Below the pieces are notes generated by a model, which was not told the origin of the DNA, ran no database searches, and saw only the letters and a list, made by a program, of their open reading frames with translations. Positions 37,201 through 48,796 of a stretch of DNA of 64,000 nucleotides are shown here, in pieces. Both the position numbers and the translations under genes were made by a program. Source of the DNA: Cryptomeria japonica (taxonomy: Eukaryota; Streptophyta; Pinopsida; Cupressales; Cupressaceae). Numbering within the stretch: position 1 is the stretch's first letter; each line of letters starts with the position of its first letter. Where the stretch lies: the NCBI RefSeq assembly GCF_030272615.1, contig NC_081413.1, positions 334,532,302 to 334,596,301 on the forward strand, read 5' to 3'.

Positions 37201-38431
37201 TCTAATCCTTAGCAAGTAAATTAGAGAAAAAATCCATAGTAGCCTTGCTCATGGAATCATCATCTTCAACACATCTGCCATTCACTTTAATCTGTACAAT
37301 TCTATTTATGGCCTTATGTCTTAGGGTGGACATATGGAAGTATTTAGTGTTCCTATCCCCCTCCTTTAACGAGACATTTCTCGATCTTTGTTTCCAGTAG
37401 GTTTCCTCTTTAGCTGTTATTTTATGATATCTCATAAGAATAGCATCTTCAGTGTTTCTAGACATATAGGTGTAATCATTGTTCTGTATCTCATCCTAGA
37501 TTTCCTTGAGTTCTAAGAGGGTTGTCGCTGTTGAGGTAAAGATGTTCCCAAAGCAATCCTTATTCCACTTCTTAACATTATCTTTAACATTCTTCATCTT
37601 TTTGACCACTTTATACATGGCATTGCCTTCAATACTGACCTGCCACCAATCCTTAATCTTACTTTCCAGATCTGGGTGTCTAGTCCACATTTTTTCAAAT
37701 CTATAAGGGAAATGTCTCCTTCTATTCTTTACTTCAGCCGTGAAGGTTACAGGGTAATGATCAGATCCTTCTGTTATGTGAGAAGATAAAGAACATTCAT
37801 GAAGATTAAACCAATCTAGGGAAAAAAGAGCTCTATCAAGTCTAACCTGAATCAAATTCTAACCACTTTTTCTATTAGTCCAAGTGTATTTGACTCCTTG
37901 CAACTCTAGATCATGAATGGCATTATTGTTTATAAAGTCCATTAGGTCCAATCTGCTATCTAGATTAGCATGACTCCCTCCCTTTTTCTCATTTTCCTTC
38001 AATGGAGTGTTGAAATCTCCCATAATTATCCAGCTATCCTCAACAAACCTTCTTCTCAGCCCAGTAAGATATCTCCACATCTCACTTCTACTAGTCTTAG
38101 TGTTAGGAGCATAAACATTAGTTAGGACCCACGTAGTGCAATTCTTAATGTGCTTAAATCTCATACAGGCCAGATTGTTGTCCTGAATTAACACCTCTCC
38201 TTCTACATTGTTTTTGTTCCAGAATGTAACAATTCCTCCCGAAGCACCTTCTGAACTACCTCCGCTGACTCCTCCATTTTTGAAAATATTCAAGCTTTCA
38301 ACTTTATCTTTAACCATCTTAGTTTCTTGAATCAAAAAAATGTCAGGGTTTTTATCTCTAATCATATTTTTAACTAAATTATGCTTGTGAGGACTATTCA
38401 GTCCCCTAATATTCCAGGAGATGATTTTCAT
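34239..38431 (-). pseudogene. LINE-b ORF2: endonuclease, reverse transcriptase, RNase H
   Basis: About 1,400 codons from ATG at 38431 (MKIISWNIRGLNSP, the apurinic-type endonuclease start) to a TAA at 34239. Endonuclease motifs are QETKM, IMGDFNTP and GSDHYPV (37740). RT has FKPISLCNSLYKI, KLDLSKAYDRVD, LRQGDPLSP and the catalytic FVDDSIILG (near 36350). A zinc-binding linker follows near 35150-35300, then RNase H with INFDGASKGNP and THVYREANSCVDW. The protein nicks the target and copies the RNA in place. It is non-functional now: in-frame stops occur near 37860, 37497, 37202, 37137, 36269, 35597 and 35306, and a one-base frameshift near 35150. Most motifs remain intact, so decay is recent relative to LINE-a. 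Confidence 0.93.
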
Positions 38432-38597
38432 GGATTTTTAGAAATAGCTGCCTCAAAGATGGTTCTTTGGGTACCATCTGCTAAATTCTTTCTTGTTTCC
38501 AATGATATTTTTTTGGCATTTGAGTGTCTTCCTGGAGAAGTGTGTTGTTCTCCCACATCACCAAGCCTGCTTCTGGTTTTTCTAGTCAGCGTACTAT

Positions 38598-40237
38598 TTA
38601 CTGGGTTATTGTTATTCTTTTTTTGTGCTTGTTCCTTCTTTTATCCTCTGCAACTTCTTTGTCCTCCTGCTTTGTTTTATTCTTCCCCAATGCCTTTTTT
38701 ATGTCCTCTTCATCTCCCCATTTTGGATCTTGTTCCTCAGAATAGGCCAGCTTTCCCTTTGCTGGGGTGGTTAATGGGATTTTCGATAGCCCTTGGCCCA
38801 AAATGGTATCAGGTTGGGCCTCTTGGAACCAGTCTATTTCTTTATCTTGATCTTAAGATTTTGAAACAAGGTTGAAGTTATCTCCTTCCTCTTTATTATC
38901 TGTGGGCTTTTTATCTACTTTCTCTACCTCTGTCTTGTCCTCTTTCTAATCCTCTTGTTGAGTGTTGTCTTTTTCTTTGTGTACTGAGTCCGTAACACTC
39001 TGTTCCAACATCTAAATCTTTAGTTCATTACCCACTTCACTGGTGATTTCTTCCTCCACCCATCCTATCTGAGACTACTTCTCCTAATTAGGATCATTGG
39101 ATTCTTGAGCTTTTAGTGGCTTGTCCACTTTTTTCCAAACATTAGTTTGGATATGGGGTTTATCCTCTATAGTTGGACATTTTTTAGCCCAGTGTCCGAC
39201 TTTTTTACAATGAAAACAGGTGAAGGGGATTGTTTCATAAATAATATTCTGCTTCCACTTCCCCAGTTTTGATTCTATCTCTATTTCCTCTGGCATGTTC
39301 ATATCAGGTCCAACTCCAACACAGATCCTAGCATAGATCAGCCTCCTTCTAGAAGCCATGATCTGGTCAATAGAGATAAGCTCCCCAAAGGTATTGGTAA
39401 TTCTTGCAAAAACATCTTCCTCCCAGAATTCCATTGGGAGCCCAAGGAGCTTGATCCACACCATAACTTGGACCAAAAAATTCTTTCCTTTCGCTACATT
39501 AGGGTACCACTTCTAGATGTACATGATGTATTTGCCTATTGGCCAAGACCCACTACATAGAATGTTTCTTCTATCCTCATCACAAGAAAAAGGGAAGGAT
39601 AGACAACCTTTGTTCATTGCTACCACATCAACTTGACCTTTTAGGTTCCATTTTCTTTTGACAAATCCATGAACTATTTCTATATTAGGTCTAGATTCAA
39701 AGAAATAACCAATCAAAGTATTTTCCATTCTAGTGATGTTTTGATCAATGATTTGGTCAGGAACAACGATAGCAAACTTGCCCTGAGACACATTCAAGGA
39801 GTTTTTAATAGGAGGCGATGAGGACTTACCTTTAGGCTTAACCCTAAACACCAAGGACCACTTACGTGTCTGTCCATTGGGTCCCCCTTTAAGGTCCATT
39901 GACAAAAGAAACTTTTCCAGATGATCTTTACCTTCCACCATGTTCTCTGAAACACAAGTCGTTTGCTGTCCTTCGGCTCCTTCCAAGTTGCTGTCTTCTA
40001 TTTTTGAAGTTTGAACCTGTGCTTTCCCACTCTCAACTACTAACCGCTCTTCATGTGCTGTTGGTCATCCCCTAGGTCCCCCAAATTCATGGGATCATTA
40101 GGGTTCTTACCATCTGAGCCCCCTCCTTCAGCAGGAATCTCTGAATCATCTGCCGCATGCTGTCCCGATGCCGATCCTGAATTCCAACTCAAATTTGAAT
40201 TCAAGAACCGCCTGCCTTCCATGCCCGCCTTCATCAT
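38598..40237 (-). pseudogene. LINE-b ORF1: gag-like RNA-binding protein with CCHC knuckle
   Basis: Begins MMKAGMEGRRFLN at 40237. A frameshift near 40040 joins an otherwise single frame through to at least 38598. The central region, with IDQIIDQNITRMENTLIGYF-like and WIKLLGLPMEFW stretches, fits the DUF4283 domain common in plant LINE ORF1 proteins. The knuckle CFHCKKVGHWAKKCP near 39190 fits CX2CX4HX4C. A long acidic/lysine-rich tail follows. In-frame stops occur at 39513 (before KWYPN) and several times between 39084 and 38840. ORF1 coats element RNA. The ORF2 ATG lies about 170 bp downstream. Confidence 0.88.
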
Positions 40238-40301
40238 TCTAGTTTCTTAGTGCATTTGTTGCTTCTTGTTGCGCCTTCTTGTAGTGCATTTTGTTGCCCG
40301 C

Positions 40302-40319
40302 ATTATGTTATAGGATGTT
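40302..40319. repeat. Target-site duplication of LINE-b, right copy
   Basis: attatgttataggatgtt, one G/A difference from the left copy. Confidence 0.9.
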
Positions 40320-40776
40320 ATCCATTAAAAAAAATGATTTTATGGTTGAGTTGATTGTTCCAAATTATTTTCTAGAGTTTGTTGTAGTTGTCATTGTTTA
40401 ACAACTGATTATAGGCAAATATGATAGAGAATTTCCCTTTCATATATTTGGCCCAAAAGAAATAGTCCTCCATAGGAAAAAGGGAGATATGGATCATTTT
40501 TTGTTTCTACTAGAGAGTTAGAGCATTATGTCTTTGGTAATATTGATTATGCCACCATATCACAAAGTTCTTCCAACTTTTATCATTCATCAAGCAATCA
40601 AGTATTCAGAAACCAAATAGAACTTGCATTGTTCTATACAAATATGTGAAGGCAAGATGGGAGTTGAGGAGTTCATCAGATAGCTAGTTTTCTTCCAAAA
40701 AATGTGCTGCTACATGTCCTAATTTCTATTTGAGACCCAATAGAAGCAAACCACGAGTTTCAAGGCTCTTATTCCA
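40320..40776 (-). mobile_element. LINE-a segment 4: region between RT and zinc linker
   Basis: Minus-strand translation gives NKSLETRGLLLLG near the Copia-2 edge. Further on, DYFFWAKYMKGKFSIIFAYN and IIWNNQLNHKIIF are the pattern that precedes the zinc-binding linker in plant LINEs. It continues directly into segment 5 once LINE-b is removed. Several stops and shifts are present. Confidence 0.8.
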
Positions 40777-43277
40777 TGTTGGCATTTTGTTGTCATTGAT
40801 GTCAACTGGTATAGCATGGCAACCGGTATGAGAGATTGATGTGTATTGCTATCATTGGTGTATTCTAGTAATGGTGTCATTGATGTCAACTAGTATAGTA
40901 GGTTACCGGTATAGTTTGTGATTGGTAAGAAAGAGGATGTCAACCAACTTTGTGGTCATTTGAGTCACCGATACACAAGTTAGTGTTGACTTGTGTTGAA
41001 GACATGAGGACTGGAGACCGGTATGGTATAACAACTGGTATGTGATATGTTGGAGTGTGCATTGTATCCAACCGCCATGCATATAACCAATATGTAAACA
41101 TGGTGAGCTAATGAAGAAGTGCAAAACCGATATGCAGTTGGATGTCAATCAACAGAACTCCCACCGGATAATGAAGATATCATAGGTGGATGATATGACT
41201 AACAGTGAGTATGCCTAATTGGATCATATGTGCCTGATTAAAGATTTATCTGCTAAATGTCATCTATGGCATCTTTGTGCAGATGTCAGAAGCATAATGA
41301 GTGACAAGGATCTACTCCCATTGGTAAGTGGAACTTATCCCTCAATATGCATGGAATGCATTATAATTCTCCGAGATAAGTTTGTTAAGAAGATAAAGGT
41401 AGGAGATTGAAGGATTACACTAGATGATTTGATGAAATACAAGGATGCCTTAGGTGCATTAAATTAGAGATATGCACTAGATCAACTAGAGTTGGCAAGT
41501 TGATCCACTGGGACAAAGAAGGAAGAGTAAAGAAGTGATGGGTTTGTCATTTTGACAAACCAGTTGAGATGCTATCAAGGTTGATGAAGATGTAGGTAAG
41601 ATTGAGAAGCTGTAGACAGAGAGTGCAACTAGAATGCAGATGTAGACATAAGGAGATAGTTGAAGATTGATGACATGATGTTATCAAGGTGCCTACTGGT
41701 AAGAGAGAAAAGAGGCTAAGTGATGTGCTCCTACTTGATGAAGATGAGCATGTTGTGGATTGATATGTTTGGTGACCAGTAAAGGTGGTCCACCGGCAGA
41801 GCTGCAAAGTCCAGACATGAAGGTTAACCGGTTAGGGTACAACTAGCAGGGTTAGTGAATCGATAGATGAACCCGGTTGTGTGTTATGGTCGGTGATATT
41901 GTCCACACCAACACCATGATTGAGAAGAGATAGATGCCGACAATGATGACACATCATAGACAAGTGTCATGCATGTTGTGGTCGGTGAAGTGTGAGTTGG
42001 TGAGGTAGTTGCCAACTAGTTCCACATTTATGGTTGACCCCAAAGATCACGGGTGTGTTGCAGGGGGTTTGTGGCTCGATGCAGACCGAATGGTGATGAT
42101 CTGAGTGGTGCACTGATTGATGTAGGTTGAGTAGGTACTGATTGGATTTGGTGAAGGGGGACCATGAACTTGCTTCATGGTGATTGACAAGTGCATGTCA
42201 TATTTTCTAAATATGGCTAACGTGTTCTGTACGCAACTAGATTGGAGGAGTTAAGTGATCCCTTATAGGTGGTCGATCTTTGGAAGGAGATCTAATTGGA
42301 TTTGGTTTGCCTCAAGGTCGATGGAGGAACCCTATCCTGCTAGAAGTTTGAATGTCATTTTGGCGGGAATGCATAGTATAAATATGCAGATCAAAGACTA
42401 GATTGCTTGCTGCTACACGAGAGAGAAATGCCAGTGAAGTGAGTGCAATCAGAGGGTTAACTAGTTAGAGAGCCCATTGACAAATCACAAAGGTGACTGA
42501 GTGGTTGGGAGAGAACCAGTTAGAAGAGTTCAACTGAAAAGGGTAAAACAACCGACAGACTGTCATTAAGACTGACACTGGTGTGAACTGGTGGTGGTTC
42601 AATGGGCAAAGGAATCAAAGAAGAGTGAACCTATAGAGAAGAAATAGAGAAGATCATAGCAAGGTTTAAACCAGCAAGTGGAATAACCAGCAAGTGAGAA
42701 CCGGTAGTGATCAGAGAGCCGAGTACCGATAGAGAAGAAGTAGAGGTTGAATTGGTAAGGTTACAACAAAAAGAAGGTGGGAAGAGAACCGACAGAGAAG
42801 TGAATAGACGTGAAATGATGGAGAGACATGTGTGAGGGTTACAAAGCTCATTTATAACAAGGGTACTACTTATGTATTGTTATATGACATCACTGAGTTG
42901 GAGCTCGGTGCAGGGGTTGGTGCCCTAAAGAAGGGGTTGGTGCTCCTTGGGTTGGTACCCTAAAGCAGAGGTGGTGCTCCTTGGGTTGGTGCCCTAAATG
43001 TTGTAACCATTGTTTTATTGTGAGGGTGGATTGGAGAAGTAAACTCTAGCAACTTTTCTCACCGATGTTTTTTCCATGTTGGGTTTTCCTCGTATATCCG
43101 GTGTTGTGTGATATGCCCTTTTGTGTGTGCTTGCATATTGATGTTCTATCCTATCTCACTGATATGTTTACTTTGTGTTAGATCTGCTAACCAGTACACA
43201 CCTTTTAGGATTTAAAAGGCTCAAGTTTGGAAACCATTGATTCACCCCCACCTCTTAGTGGCATCTTGTGTTCAACA
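40777..43277 (+). repeat. 5' LTR of Copia-2 (2.5 kb)
   Basis: Starts TGTTGGCATT and ends GTTCAACA. It carries many ACCGGT, ACCGAT and ACCGAC hexamers and, near its end, the shared C-tract motif in the form ttcacccccacctcttagt. The portion 41289-43277 aligns with 46403-48332. Confidence 0.88.
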
Positions 43278-43279
43278 AT

Positions 43280-43292
43280 TGGTATCAGAGCC
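43280..43292 (+). promoter_or_regulatory. Primer-binding site of Copia-2
   Basis: TGGTATCAGAGCC, a perfect initiator-Met tRNA complement, two bases after the LTR. Confidence 0.92.
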
Positions 43293-43351
43293 TAGGTTCC
43301 TGGTTGATAAGCTTTCTCCAGCTTGGTTAGATTCTATTTTTTTGTGAATAC

Positions 43352-45090
43352 AATGGTCTATTTTATGTCAACCCCTACTTTGGTGTTTGATGGGTCAAAC
43401 TATTCTATTTGGAGTTGTAGCATGGAAGTCTACCTATCCTCCCTAGGGTATGATGTCTGGATGTTGAATGTAAATGGTCCCTCTAGACCAGTCAGTCCTC
43501 CCATCGGTCCTAAAGTAGAAAGAAGAAATGAATACAATGATAAAGCCATGAATCCTATACTCAGTGGGCTATACGATGATGTTTCTTCACAGGTGGATAG
43601 ATGCAAATCAACAAAGAGCTTATGGGATAGACTGAAGAAGCTCTATGGAAATGAGCCTATTACCGCATAACCAATTTGTTAGAGAAAGAAGAGAAATATG
43701 TCACATGGGTCTATAGATGAAGATAGATTAGTTAGCAGAAAAAACAATGATGAAAAGGAAACCCATCTCTTCATGGCTCAAGAATAAGAAAATGAGAGGA
43801 ACACATCTAGAAGTGATCATGCAGATCAATCCTACTGGCAAGATGCATTCGGTAGTGATAGTGAAGATGATGAAGAAGAAGATGAAGCTGAGGTAGATCT
43901 TGAAGGAGAATTGGTGAGTTCTCTTGATGAAATCAGCAGAGTAAGAAATGAGTACAAGTTGTTCAAGAATGTTGCAGTTGTGGAACATAACCGAGTGATC
44001 AAATGCCTTCAAGAGTCAGAGTCAACCATTGCAAATCGACATCACAAGTGGATGATTCAAAAAGGGAGAGTGTAGATTCAAACTTAGATTTTCACATCAA
44101 GGAGTGCGGGTGTAAAGATCTAGCATCAGAGATAGAGGCCAAAGACAATGAGTGTCAGAGGCTAAGAGATGAAGCAGAGAATCTCTGAAAAGACCTTAAG
44201 AAATGTTAGGATTAGCTCAAGGTAAGGATTCGATTTGATGGCAGCAGTGATGCCTTGGACAAAATGTTGAACAAGCAAAAACATTCCAAGGATACAAGAG
44301 GATTAGGATGTGATGCCGGTGAATGCTCCACCAGCAAGAATATCTCCCACAAAGAAATTTAGTTTGTCTCCTCTAATGGAGATAACAAAGGACAAACCTT
44401 CACTGTCTGGAATAATCCCAGGAAGAAGGTTGATCTAATCACAACCAGTGAAGATATGAAGATGAAGACCGGTGCTGTCGCAAGGAGAAACTATGCTAAT
44501 CCTAAAGGAAAAGGAAAGATGGGAGAAGGTAGCTTCATCGGAAGCAAGAACTTGAGAAGAAGACATCATAGAAGACCTCCTACTAATAGAGGACAAAGAA
44601 ATGTTTCTGCCCACAAGACAAAGAAAGTGTGAGAGAAGAAGAGAGCAAATGGAAGAACTACAGAGCATGGACAATCCAAGATCCATCCCCGGAGAAGTAA
44701 AAATGGAGATACTAAATCAGTAAGATATCCAAATGCATGGCAAAACAAATTTGTAAGTTACAAGCCCCCTTTCTTTGGTTACTGCTTTGCATGCAAAGAT
44801 TATGGCCATAGGGTAGATGACCATAGATTGAGATCTAGGAATAGACAAAATTTTCTTCCTAGAAATAATAATTTTATCTGTCAGAGATGTAGTGGTCTTG
44901 GCCATAGAAGTTGTGATTGTAGAAAGAAGAACCTGTAGACATATGACAACCAATATAACAACTATGCTCAAAATGGAAATGGATATAGAGCATATGGGAG
45001 TAAAAGACATGCATGTAACCAAAGGAGAAATGCCCCTGCAGGATAAAGTGGCCCATGGGTTCCAGTTGCTGGCAAGAATAGTATGACCTA
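43352..45090 (+). pseudogene. Copia-2 Gag with two zinc knuckles (degenerate)
   Basis: It opens MVYFMSTPTLVFDGSNYSIW, a start typical of Copia Gag, and runs to a TAA near 43670. The reading then continues in shifted frames through an acidic DDEEEDEAEVDLEGE stretch and a probable coiled-coil segment (43830-44190). It reaches a lysine/arginine-rich part and two knuckles. The second, CQRCSGLGHRSCDC near 44880, is an intact CX2CX4HX4C. The first, CFACKDYGHRVDDH near 44788, has His where the last Cys should be. No pol motif follows; the remaining 400 bp before 45496 contain stops and a cagggggagtaa purine tract. Confidence 0.8.
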
Positions 45091-45495
45091 GAGAAGAAGG
45101 TTAAATTTGTTTGACAGAAGGTCCTCCAATCATGTGTATGGCATGAACACAATCTATTTTTACAACAATGTTTTTGGAGCAAGGACCAATTAGCAGAAGA
45201 AGGTAAGACTTTCTCCCTAGACTATAGATGGGAAGAGGAATGAGACCAAATAGGTTTGGAGGAAGAAGGAAGAGAGTAGGACCATGGACAAACATTTTGA
45301 ATTCAATGCACACGTGATATCTCCTTAGGCTTAAAGGAGATGCAAGACTCAGGGGGAGTAACATATTGATCATATTATTCACCCCTTTAGTGGAAATGGA
45401 TGAATGGAAGGACAATCTGCTACCGACATAAAGGAAGAAGATGAGATGGCAGTGTGTGTAGTTGCTGCTTTGGCTACACATCTACATATAAGAAA

Positions 45496-45977
45496 TGTTG
45501 GTATTATGGAGGTGTTGCATTGGTTTTCTCATTGATGTCAAAACTTGTCAACACTTGAGAACACTTGGAGATCTTTGGTTATGTTCACCGGCATGATCAA
45601 TGACTTATGCACAGTCACCGATATCTGGTTCACCGATAGGTTATATTTTTCACCGACATTGAGGATGATCTATTATCATCTAGAGATTACTTGGTTATGT
45701 CAAAGAGATTGTTTGGACACTTGGTTTTGGTGATTTGATTATTGGTACAATTGAGTTTGCATATTTGTTGTTACTGGCAAATAGGTCTAGGTTATGGACC
45801 GACAAGCATTATCTATTCCAGATCAACATGACACATTATGGAGATGATTTGTTATTGTTGTAAATGCATTGAGCTGACATCATGCATCGCATATTGATTC
45901 ATTTGTAATTGATTTAATTGTTATATCTTAGTGAGTTGACCTACACATTCGGTCTTAGGTTTTGGTATATATGTAAG
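45496..45977 (+). repeat. Fragment of another Copia LTR inside Copia-2
   Basis: Begins TGTTGGTATTATGGAGG and shares the 'ttgatgtca' opening, ACCGAC/ACCGAT hexamers, 'gttatggaccgac' and the 'gagttgacctac...cggtcttaggttttggtat' phrase with the Copia-1 LTRs. It stops abruptly at the next fragment and lacks a terminal C-tract. Confidence 0.7.
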
Positions 45978-46402
45978 TGTAGACACCTAAAAATGTCTCA
46001 TTGATCATGTACTAATTATTCCTCTAATTGATTAAATAATCTTTATTATTTAATTAATTTAATTAATCTATTTCTTCTAATTTCATATTTCCTCATCATT
46101 TTATTAATTATTCTATTTTCCTATTATATCATCATTTAATCATTTTAATCATTTTTTAAATATAAATTAAATATTAATTATTTAATTAATTGTGATTAAT
46201 TCCCCAATTTAAATAATCTTTATTATTTAAATAAATTAATTACTAATTATTCAATTTCTATCGCTAATCATTCAACCCTTTTCTAAATATTAATTGAATA
46301 TTAATTATTTAATTAATTATGATTTAATCCTTTAAATTAAATAATCTTTATTATTTAATTAAATTCTATTTCTAACTAATTAAATAGTTTCTTTAAATTA
46401 TA
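45978..46402. repeat. AT-rich fragment starting TGTAGACACC, with repeated palindromes
   Basis: The start TGTAGACACCTAAAAATGTC resembles the start of a different LTR family. The body is very AT-rich and contains three copies of the near-palindrome TAAATAATCTTTATTATTTA, near 46035, 46206 and 46337, in diverged direct repeats of roughly 130-170 bp. It abuts the truncated Copia-2 LTR. Confidence 0.62.
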
Positions 46403-48332
46403 GAAGTATAATGAGTGACAAGAATCTACTCCCACTGGTAAGTGGAACTTATCCCTCAACATGAATGGAATGCATTATAACTCTCTGGGATAAGTTTGTC
46501 AAGAAGATAAAGGCAGGAGATTGAAGGCTTACACTGAATGAGCCGGTGAAACACAGGGATGCCTCAGGTGCATGAAATCAAAGATATGCACTAGATCAGC
46601 TAGAGTTGGCAAGATGAGCCATCGGGACAGAGAAGGAAGAGTAAAGAAGTGATGGGTTTGTCATCTTGACAAACCGGTTGAGATGATGTTCAGGCTGATG
46701 AAGATGTAGGCAAGATTGAGTAGCTACAGATAGAGAGTGCAACTCAAATGCAGATGTAGATAGTTGAAGATTGATGACATGATGTCATCAAGGTGCCTAC
46801 CGATAAGTATGTGAATCAGTAAGAGAGAAAAGAGGCTAAGTGATGTGCTCCTACCCGATGAAGATGAGCATGTGTTGGATTGATATGTTTGGTGACCGAC
46901 AAAGGTGTTCCATCAATAGATATGCAAAGTCTAGACATGAAGGTTAACCGGTTAGGTTATAACCGATAGGGTTAGTGAACTGGTAGATGAACCCGGTTGT
47001 ATGTTGTGGTCGATGATCTTGTCCAAAACGACATGATGACTGAGAGAGGTAGATGCTGACAATAAGGACACATAGGAGACATGTGTCATGCATGCTGTGG
47101 TTGGTGAAGTGTGAGTTGGTGAGGTATTTGCCGACTGAGTCCATATTTATGGTCGACCCTAAAGTTCACGGGTGTGTTGCAGGGAGTTTGCGGCTTGATG
47201 CAGACCAAATGGTGATGAACTGAGTGGTGCACTAAATGATGCAGGTTGAGAAGGTGCTGATCGGATTTGGTGAAGGGGGACCACAAACTCACTTCATGGT
47301 GATTGACAAGTGCATACCATGTTTGCTAAATATGGAAAACGTGTTCTGGATGCAATAAGACTGGAGAAGTTAAGTGATCCCTTGTAGGTGGTTGATCTCT
47401 GGAAGGAGATCTGATTGGATTTGGTTTACCTCGAGGTCGATGAAGGAACTCTAGTGCACCAGAAGTTTGAATGTTGTTTTGGCGGGAATGCATAGTAGAA
47501 ATATGCAAACCAAAGACCAAATTGCTTGCTGCTGCACAAGAGAGGGATGTCAGTGAAGTAGGTACAATCAGAGTGTTAACCAGTCAGAGAGTCCATTAAA
47601 AAATCACAGAGGTGATTGAGTGGTTGGGAGAGAATCGGTTAGAAGAGTTCAATTGGCAAGGGTAAAACAAGCGACATACTGTCATTAATCCTAATAGTGG
47701 TGTGAACTAGTTGTGGTTCAACCGACAAAGGAATTAGAGAAGAGTGAACCTACAGAGAAGAAACAAAGAAGATCAGAGCAAGATTTAAACTGGCAAGTAG
47801 AGAACCGGTAGTGATCAGAGAGCAGAGTACCGATAGAGAAGAAGTAGAGGTTGAACCGGTAAGGTTGCAACAGAAAGAAGGTGAGAAAAGAAGCAACAGA
47901 GAACTGAATAATGGTGAACCGATGGAGAGACATGTGTGAGGGTTATAAAGCTCATTTGTAACAAGGGTATTACTTTTGTATTGTTATATGACATTGTAAT
48001 CACTGAGTTGGAGCTTGGTGCAGGGGTTGGTGCTCCTTGGGTTGGTGCCCTAAATTTTGTAACCATTGTTTTACCGTGAGGCTAGATTGGAGTAGTAGAG
48101 TCCAACAAATTTTCTCACCGAGGTTTTCCCCATGTTGGGTTTTCCCTGTATATCCGGTGTTGTGTGTTATGCGCTTTTGTGTGTGCTTGCATATTGATGT
48201 TCTCTCCTATCTCACCGATATGTTTACTTTATGTTAGATCTGCTAACTGGTACACACCTTTTAGGATTTAAAAGGGTCAAGATTGGAAACCACTAATTCA
48301 CCCCCCCTCTCAGTGGCATCTTATGTTCAACA
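46403..48332 (+). repeat. 3' LTR of Copia-2, 5'-truncated
   Basis: Aligns with 41289-43277 of the 5' LTR (for instance 'aatgagtgacaag' at both starts) and ends TTCAACA. The first 510 bp or so are missing, replaced by the AT-rich fragment. Near its end it carries ttcaccccccctctcagt. Confidence 0.87.
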
Positions 48333-48796
48333 AATCCATACCCAAGATATATTAGGGATATCAAATTTAGTGAGAACTCCATTGAACTAAGAGTTATTGA
48401 GATATTTGACATTCATTGTAGAACACCAATCTTTTGTGTTCATATTCAACACCCAACCAATTTTTGAGAAGTGGGCCTTATTTAAGAGATGGATATTTTG
48501 AATGCCAATGATCCCATGGTCCTTAGGAAGATAGACCTTATCCCAATTTACCATAGCCATTAATTTCCTTTTCTCAATAATAGACCACAAAAATTTCCTT
48601 TGATTTTGTAAAAAATTGTTAGTTATATATATAGGAATTTTGAAGAGTGATAGAAAGTAAACAAGAATACCTTGTAAAGAGGCAACAAGGATTTGTAGTT
48701 TATCCCTATTGCTAAGAAGCTTGTATTTTCAATTGACCAGTTTATTCTAGTCTTTCAAGGACTAAGCTCCAAAAAAGAAGGGGTCACTTATTTAAT
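48333..48796 (-). mobile_element. LINE-a segment 3: C-terminal RT region
   Basis: The minus strand encodes FLWSIIEKRKLMAMVNWDKV, then PKDHGIIGIQNIHLLNKA, lining up with FLWTGVEEKKRMNLIAWEKV and GGMGLRRIRDINDYLMAK of LINE-b. The 3' side of the piece is cut by Copia-2 and the 5' side by the solo LTR. Confidence 0.88.

Larger units (their letters stand above)
32245..40301 (-). mobile_element. LINE-b: 8.1-kb L1-type LINE with three ORFs
   Basis: An intact insertion flanked by an 18-bp target duplication, attatgttatgggatgtt at 32227-32244 and the same with one substitution at 40302-40319. It contains in minus-strand order ORF1, ORF2 and an additional ORF3, then a 3' UTR of about 215 bp ending TTAATCAAAA. 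There is no long poly(A). LINE-a sequence continues on both sides, so LINE-b inserted into LINE-a between the RT and RNase H domains. The 5' end begins GCGGGCAAC and looks complete or nearly so. Confidence 0.93.
40777..48332 (+). mobile_element. Copia-2: gag-only LTR retrotransposon (7.6 kb)
   Basis: Large LTRs (40777-43277 and a truncated right copy to 48332) flank a Gag-like region with no protease, integrase, RT or RNase H. The flanks read attcca before and aatcca after, a near-perfect duplication given an extra A. LINE-a continues on both sides. The interior is further disturbed by a foreign LTR fragment at 45496 and an AT-rich fragment at 45978. It must have depended on enzymes supplied in trans, unless pol was deleted later. 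Confidence 0.85.

Noticed and set aside
38381-38875. 164-codon plus-strand frame rich in Phe, Leu and Ser
   Set aside because: Antisense to the end of LINE-b ORF1 and start of ORF2; hydrophobic composition follows from the complement of an acidic/lysine-rich tail.
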